Below are positions 57,455-64,000 of a DNA stretch of 64,000 nucleotides, piece after piece. The notes beneath the pieces were generated by a model that was not told the origin of the DNA, searched no databases, and saw only the letters and a list, made by a program, of their open reading frames with translations. The DNA is from Takakia lepidozioides. Its lineage: Eukaryota; Streptophyta; Takakiopsida; Takakiales; Takakiaceae. The translations under genes and the position numbers were made by a program. Positions within the stretch are counted from its first letter, which is position 1. Each line of letters starts with the position of its first letter. The stretch lies in the NCBI GenBank assembly GCA_030704615.1, contig CM060733.1, positions 36,394,001-36,458,000 of the forward strand, read 5' to 3'.

Positions 57455-60282
57455 CTTTCATCACAGACTGGGGGGCTTATGCATACAAAGTCATGCCCTT
57501 TGGACTTTGTAATGCACCAGCGACCTTTCAGAGAGTGATAAGTGAATCTTTTCATGAGTATCTGGATGATTTCATGCAGGTGTTTTTGGATGATTTCAGT
57601 GTGTACAGCTCTAAGAATGAGCACTTGCATAAATTGGAGTTATGCCTGGCCAGATGCAGGATGAGAGGTCTGGGCTTGAATCCAGAGAAGTGTACTTTCT
57701 GTGTGAACTCAGGGGTGCTTCTGGGACACATTGTGTGTAAGAAGGGACTTCTTGTGGATCCCAGGAAGACAGAGTCCATTAAAGTCTCTCCACCACCAGT
57801 GAATGTTAAGAGTTTAAGGAGATTCCTTGGGCAAACCAGTTATTACAGAAGATTTGTCAAAAGGTATGCACAAATAGCAGCACCATTGAGCAAGCTTCTG
57901 AAGAAAGATGCAGTGTTTGCCTGGACAGCTGAATGTCAACAGGCGTTTGAGGAACTTACACTGTCAGTAACAACTACACCTGTGCTGATTAACCCTCACT
58001 GGCATGTAGTATTTCATGTTCACTGCGATGCATCAGGAGAAGCGTTGGGTGCGGTGTTAGCCCAGAATGTTACAGGGAATATAGATTCACCTGTGTACTA
58101 TGCTAGCCGATTGATGAACAGTGCTGAGAGGAACTATAGTACAACGGAAAGAGAAGCATTGGCAATGATTTATGCAGTCAAGAAATTCAGGCATTACCTA
58201 TTGGGAAGAAAGTTTATGTTTTATGTGGATCACCAGGCTCTGATATATCTGGTGAACAAACCTTTGATAAGTGGAAGGATAGCGAGGTGGTTAATAATCT
58301 TGCATGAGTTTGAGTTCGAGGTTATTTACAAGCCTGGCCGTTTGCATCTTGTGGCAGATCATTTGTCACGACTAACAACAGGAGAGGCCGCCACAGGAGT
58401 GGACGATCAGTTACCTGATGCGAGTTTATTTGTAATGGAGGTGCAAGGAAGTACAGATGAATGGTTAGATTGGCAGTGGCCAATCAGATACTACCTTGCT
58501 CATGGTCAGTGCCCACCTAGTTATGGTAAGGAGCAGAGGAAGAGAATTGCTATCAGAGCTTTACCTTATACTATGGTAGGAAGCAGAATGTATAAGTTAG
58601 GACCTGATGGAGTACTAAAACGATGCTTGTACCACCATGAAGTAAATAAAGTCTTGGAGGAAGTTCATAAAGGAGTGGCTGGAGGTCATTTTGGAGAAGA
58701 GACTACCAGTAGAAAGATACTACTCGCAGGATACTGGTGGCCTACTTTGTTCAAAGATGTACATGAGTATTGTCAGAAGTGTGATGAATGTCAGAGGCTA
58801 GGACCTTTGCAGAGATCTGGAAGAATGGCCTTGCATCCTACAATGCCTACGGAACCATTTCAGAAATGGGGACTAGACTTTGTTGGACCAATTAATCCAC
58901 CATCCAAGAATACACGAAACAGGTACATAATTACAGCCACTGATTATACTACAAAGTGGGTGGAAGCTAAAGCTTTGAGGGACAACACAGCCAAGTCCAC
59001 AGCAAGGTTCCTGTACGAGAACATACTTACACGATTTGGATGTCCCTTAGAATTTATCAGTGATCAAGGAAGTCACTTCATGAATGAGACCATTGAGTTA
59101 TTGACTAAAGAGTTTATGATTGTGCATAGAAAGAGTACAACATATTACCCACAGGGTAATGGGCAGGCAGAGGCTACCAACAAAATACTATGTACTATCT
59201 TGGCTAAGATAGTCAATGCAAACAGAACGGATTGGGATACAAAGCTGCTGACAGCTTTGTGGTCATACAGGACTTCATATAAAGTCACCACTAAGTATAC
59301 ACCATTCCAATTAGTTTATGGTATGGAAGCCTTACTTCCAGTGGAATTCCTGTTACCTACCATGAGAACGGAGTGGGGAAAAAGAATGGAATTGCAAGAC
59401 TCCATCAAGGTCAGGAAACATGAATTATACCATGTGGAAGAAGTACGTGCTGATGCAGCTGATAATATGACCAGAATTCAGATGAAGCGAAAGGAACAGT
59501 TTGATGAAGGCAAGTTAAAGACTTTTAAGACGGGGGATTTGGTTCTATGGTTGCAGAAGAAAGGAAAGATTCAAGCTTCTAAGCTCAAATCACCGTGGAA
59601 AGGACCTTATGTCATACAAAAGATGTATGATAACAACACCGCCATGTTACAAACCATTAACAAAGAAATGCTGGGAAGAGTGAATGCAAATAAGTTGAAG
59701 GGGTACAGTGGTATCCATGACAAACCCCTGCAGCATGATTTGCATGTTGAACCGCAAGAGCAGTCACGGGCTGCACCAGTGTTACGAACGGAGTATGGAA
59801 CACTAGTTGCTAGGCCCAGCATATACGACCAGGGTGGGCAAAACAAACGTGACACAGCCTATCACAGCCCGCCAAGGCGCAACACAGCTTATCACAGCCC
59901 ATCACGACGTGACACAGCCAACCACAGCCCATCACGACGTGACACAGCCTATCACAGCCCATCACGACACAACACAGCCTATAACATACCACAGCGTGTC
60001 ACAGCCTATCACAGCTTACCACAGTGCATCATAGCCTATCACAGGGTAACACAGTATGACACAGCCTGTCACAGCTCAACACAGCCTACTAAAGTTACAC
60101 GATCCATAGAATCAGTGACAAGTGGACACATAAAAACTTCAGGAAAATGGATGACGGAAGAGGAAACGGAAATTACTTTAAAAATAGACACGTGGAGGTC
60201 AGGGTGCGACACACAGCAGAGAATGAAGTGCAAGGACAGGTGTCAAAAAGAAAGAGGAAAGAACGGCCGTCAAATGGGATGA
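57455..60282 (+). pseudogene. RT(truncated)-RNase H-integrase of copy E with minisatellite-encoded tail
   Basis: A 929-codon open frame from 57493. RT starts only at [14 protein letters not shown] and keeps QVFLDDFSVYSS. The preceding part, including the first catalytic Asp, is missing, as copy D shows (about 575 bp deleted, with AGCTT shared at the junction near 57458). RNase H (HCDASGEALGAVLAQ, TEREALAMIYAVKKF, FYVDHQAL) and integrase are intact: HHCC finger, GLDFVGPINPP, FISDQGSHFMNE, PQGNGQAEATNKIL and a GPY/F module near WKGPYVIQKM. The tail is encoded by the 30-bp minisatellite as repeats of DTAYHSPSRR. RT must be inactive. Confidence 0.9.
59850..60095 (+). repeat. Pol-tail minisatellite, copy E
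   Basis: About eight 30-bp units of the type ACACAGCCTATCACAGCCC plus ATCACGACGTG; the first four are cleanest. In the pol frame each unit encodes about ten residues (DTAYHSPSRR). Confidence 0.9.
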
Positions 60283-63200
60283 AAGGCGGGCCCATTAATG
60301 AATACGGAAAAAGGGAAACGGAACGAACGGCAAGTACAGAAAAGCCGAATTCATGTCGCATGTGTGATCCTAGTGGACTATCCAACAGGGAAAGTCCACT
60401 AAAGAAGATAAAAGTTAAAATCCAGTCACAGCAGAAACAGCCAATAGAAAACCAGAGAAATGATCAAGAAAATGGAGGGAAATTGAGCGCAAGAGGCGGC
60501 GTCGTTCTGAGTAACGGGCGTCTCGACAGGACAGGCCATAAATGCTATAACTTGGAAACTATGGAGGAACTAACAGACTATACGCTCGCAATATTACTTA
60601 CGCAGTGGCATAGACACGAAATGACAGAGCAGACCTTTTCTCTTGAGCAATGCTTGCAAGCCCCGCAGGCTTACAAGAGATTACCCATAGCTTTCTGCGG
60701 CAACCATACGTTTCTGCTTTGTGCACTACAGGCATTCCTGCAGTTGTTACAGCCAAAGCAGTTCTGTGAGTCTAAGATGAAGAGAGTGAGAGGAATGGAG
60801 GAAATCAGGGTGAAGAGCACCACAATTCTGCAGAAACAAACGATGGCTACCCCACAGGCGATAAAGATACTGGAGGAGCTGAGATTGGAAGGATTGCAAA
60901 GTCTAGATTGGACACTACACCATAGACAGTACATGTTACAATTTTTGCAGAACTTTGAGCCAAGGACAGGAACAACAACGGTGAAGGGAGTTGAATTAAT
61001 GATTACTCCCCTATACCTCCAGCAATTGTTTCAATTGCCAGCAGGTCAGGTGCATGTGGGGGAACACAGGGCAAGACTGCAAATAGGGGACTTATTCCAA
61101 GAAGGGAGTTTCTTTAAAACTCAGGGTTATGCTTGTACCAAAGCTGTGTACCCAGGGTTAAAAGAGATAGGCCAGGTATTGAACGTTCTGTTTGCCCTGA
61201 AACAGAACCAACAATATTTGAGCAGATCCTTCACAGAGGAAATACTCAAAGGCCTGAAGGGACAAGAGGTACAATGGGCGGACATTATGTACAACGCACT
61301 AGTAGAGGAGATGAAAAGATTACAAGGTACTACCGCAAAGTCTCCTATCATAGTGTCTGGCCCAATCATTGCTCAAATAATCCTTAATTCTGGCATACTT
61401 AATGCACAAGAAAGGAAGGAAATGGGAGTGTTTGAGCCAGAAACAACTGCAATGGAAGAGCAAGGCTCTTCACACAGTGAGGGTGGACTAGCAGCACAAC
61501 CCGAGACTAAGAGGCAGAGAAGGGGAAAGACTGTAGTGGCGGATCCACTGGCTTCACGGATTCCGCATGATAATGTTTCCCAAGCTCATGACCAGGAAGG
61601 GGCACAGCAGCACAAAAGAATGTTATTACTAGAAGCAGGACCTTCAGAGAGGGAGGAGGAAGTTACTTCTGCATCACAGCCAACACAGCCACTTGAACGA
61701 CTTGTCACAAGGTCACAAGTTATCCATGCAGCTCAACCCGAAATAATTGATTTGGAAAGTGAAGGGATAGAGATTCCAACTACAGAACAGATAGTGGCAG
61801 AAATAGAGAAAGGGGACCTTCTCTATGAATATTCTGGTCTGGTCAAGGAGACAGAAATCCCAGAGGTGCAACAGTTGCCCAAGGGAAATCCTGAGGTGCA
61901 TATAATGCACACACCTGTGTTGGAGGTACCACAGGCGGAAGGTCATGACACTGTAACACCAGTCATAGATGAAGTAGTTCAGGAAGAAAATCCGGTGGGA
62001 CAATGGCCTGAATGGTTAGTGAGACATCATACTGTTGAAGATCGGGAGGAACAGCAGCAACCTCACCATGATGACCCTCAACAGGCAATGCTGATGAGTT
62101 CCATAGGCAGGACACTTAATTTGTTGGGGACTTATGTCAAATCCCATGTTCCAATTACCCAATTGACAGCCTTGAAAGAGGAACTCAGGAAGGAGTTTGA
62201 GGCTCGACTTGCCACTGAGTGTGCAAACAAGGTCGATGAAGAGGTCACTCTCAAGATGAAGCAGGACTTGGGCAATACAGAAATGGCTTTGCAGTTGGCC
62301 AAGCAACAATTGATTGAGGCAAACCTCGCGCAAGACCAGTTGCACGAAGCACATAAGCAACAGCTATACCAAATGCAGGTGCAGCATGAAAGCAAGTTGC
62401 AAGAACTGAATGCACTACATACGGAGTTGCAGACAGTGCATAACAGGATGGCGATACAATGTGCTACATTTACAACTATGCTTGACCAATCAACAAAAGA
62501 AATAAACAGTCAAGCGGAAAAATGTACGAAGGCAGAAGAAGAGAATGTTGAGCAAATGAAGCTCATTGTCGATATGAAGAATACAATCTGTCGCCATGAA
62601 GATACTTTCAAGCAATACAGGCAGAGGGAAGCTGATCAAGAGAAACACATCGTGGAGTTGCAACAAACCATCGTGGCCAATAGAAATGAAATCGCGGTCA
62701 GTAACAAGGCTTGGAAGGAAGCCAATAATCTACTTGCTGCCTATGCGCAATTGGTTGAGCCACAGGCGAAGCGCATGGAGGCTTTACAACAGCAGTTGGA
62801 ATTGTACAAGCTAAGAGAAGAGCAAACTCTCAGGGGAACCACAAGCAGCTTGGTGGATAACAGCCTTATGCAGGTCTGGTTAGCACAAGGGCCAGTAGAG
62901 GGCAAAAGCCCACGGAAGCTCACCCAAAGCGAGATGAATGAGCTCAGACTGCAGGTGCAGAACATTGCCACAACTACTATAGACAATGTCTATAGTAGGA
63001 TAGCAGAGTTACAAGAGGATGTAGACGGACTCCAGACTCAAGTGGAAGACCTCACTTCAAACATCGACCAAAGAGTCTATATCCCTCAAGAACAGCTAAT
63101 GGCTTCTTATTTGCAAGCCAGAACTCTGGCTTTTCAGTCTTCACAGGAGGTGCAGGAGATGCCAATGATACAGGAGCCAGTACCACCACCACCACAACAG

Positions 63201-64000
63201 GTCAGTGTACCAGTAGCTGAACCTGTGGTTACTACAACCACACCACAGCCACCACAGCCGGAGGTATGGGGCAATGTCGCTTTTAACCCACCTAAAACTC
63301 CAGCTGCAAGGGAGTACAGCAGGGCTATGCTTATGCCCTTCAACCAAATTCCCATCATGTTGGATTTGGCTTGGAAAGAATTTAGTCCTCCGCAGTCATT
63401 CGCACATTACTACCAAATCATGCGTATTTGGCTGCCAGTGGCAACTAGGACTAAAGTTCTTCCAAACAATCGACATATTGAAGATCATCACTTTGCACAA
63501 TACTGGCACGAGGCAGGTACCATGTTGAGGGAATTGGTTGCTTTCCAGGTTGTACATGGACTCATTTATACCAAGACCAAGGAGATAGCAAGTATTGTCA
63601 TGGGGTGCGGGCTATACTACGCTGCTTGTTTTCTGGTACGTTACCACATTGAGCAACAAAAGATGCAAACACGCTTTCAAAGTTACTCCAGTGGAGATCA
63701 TTGGGTATTACCTTCGGTGCCACCTCATATGTACCTATATGACCCAAAGTTATGATGCAGAAGGATTCTCAAATTCGTTCATGGTTTCAAGCAGCCTGCA
63801 ACCATTGTCAACACAGAAATTCGGACTTGATGACATTTTCTATAAGGGACATGTGGCATGGAAGTACTTGCACGCTGCACCAGTAATTGGTACCCACTCA
63901 TCTGGACAGACAAGGAGCTCAGTGCCTACACCAATTTTGCTGTTCAGCGGTTACACCAAGTTGTAAAATACAAACTTCCAGACATGGTAGGACAGCATTG
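60147..64000 (+). CDS. ORF3 of family T: large coiled-coil protein of unknown function
   Basis: A 1202-codon frame (stop at 63755), overlapping the pol end by 136 bp. It has a basic N-terminus with KRKRKERPSNG (possible nuclear signal), an alpha-helical region (about residues 130-420), an acidic low-complexity part (about 430-640), long coiled coils (about 650-1000), a Pro-rich linker (VPPPPQQV) and a conserved C-terminal domain with KEFSPPQSFAHYYQIMRIWL. A hydrophobic stretch IASIVMGCGLYYAACFLV could be a membrane segment. Relative to copy A one A is missing at about 63750, so the stop is a frameshift; homology continues to 64000. Athila-type plant elements carry env-like ORFs here, but I cannot show homology. 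Start codon uncertain. Confidence 0.75.

Larger units (their letters stand above)
52707..64000 (+). mobile_element. Family T Ty3/gypsy element, copy E (runs off the window)
   Basis: The best-preserved copy: LTR, pre-gag ORF with one stop, long gag frame, protease, pol with an internal RT deletion, pol-tail minisatellite and ORF3. Domain order PR-RT-RH-IN puts it in Ty3/gypsy. Integrase ends in a GPY/F-type module without a chromodomain. The 3' LTR lies beyond 64000. Confidence 0.93.

Noticed and set aside
1-64000. tRNA, rRNA or other structural RNA genes
   Set aside because: I saw no sequence I could defend as such a gene by eye; a covariance-model scan would be decisive.

Overview
The window looks like nuclear DNA of a green-lineage (streptophyte) eukaryote with a large, repeat-rich genome. 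The evidence is one intron-split gene of plant LIP5/VTA1 type embedded in plant-style transposons (Ty3/gypsy, CACTA/EnSpm, Mutator-like, LINE). A charophyte alga or early land plant is my guess; the species cannot be fixed from the sequence. Exactly 500 Ns (9981-10480) mark a draft-assembly gap.

Layout. (1) 1-18550, minus strand: a Ty3/gypsy element, here called family T, copy A. It runs from a 5' LTR (18005-18550) through a pre-gag ORF, gag, protease, decayed pol and the start of a large downstream ORF3. After the gap and a nested Mutator-like element (about 2990-9720) it continues with the C-terminal half of ORF3, a polypurine tract and a 3' LTR cut by the window edge. The nested element carries a SWIM-type transposase and an array of about 31 palindromes at about 52-bp spacing. 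(2) 18551-23140: a second Mutator-like element with a SWIM transposase on minus and the C-terminal end of a Ulp1-like protease on plus, cut by the copy A LTR. (3) 23810-28168, plus: the six-exon LIP5/VTA1-like gene, the only clear host gene, with a LINE fragment in its fourth intron. (4) 28755-34880: a 1.28-kb foldback palindrome, a 374-bp MITE with an AAT target duplication, and otherwise unassigned DNA. (5) 34885-41751, minus: family T copy D, truncated at both ends. (6) 41752 to about 49500: a CACTA element beginning inside copy D. Its minus-strand gene joins a Transposase_24-like domain, an FCP1/NLI-phosphatase-like domain and a small KOW/SH3-like module, with two LINE fragments in an intron. 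(7) About 49500-52408, minus: a different, 5'-truncated Ty3/gypsy element whose integrase frame continues into a PHD finger. (8) 52707-64000, plus: family T copy E, the best-preserved copy, running off the window inside ORF3.

Comparing the three family T copies gives the ancestral plan: LTR, a 231-residue pre-gag ORF, gag-protease in one frame, RT-RNase H-integrase with a minisatellite-encoded tail, then an ORF3 of about 1300 residues with long coiled coils. Each copy carries its own nonsense and frameshift changes. The least ordinary signals are ORF3 with the pre-gag ORF, the integrase-PHD fusion, the palindrome array, and the CACTA gene that appears to have taken in an FCP1-like domain.
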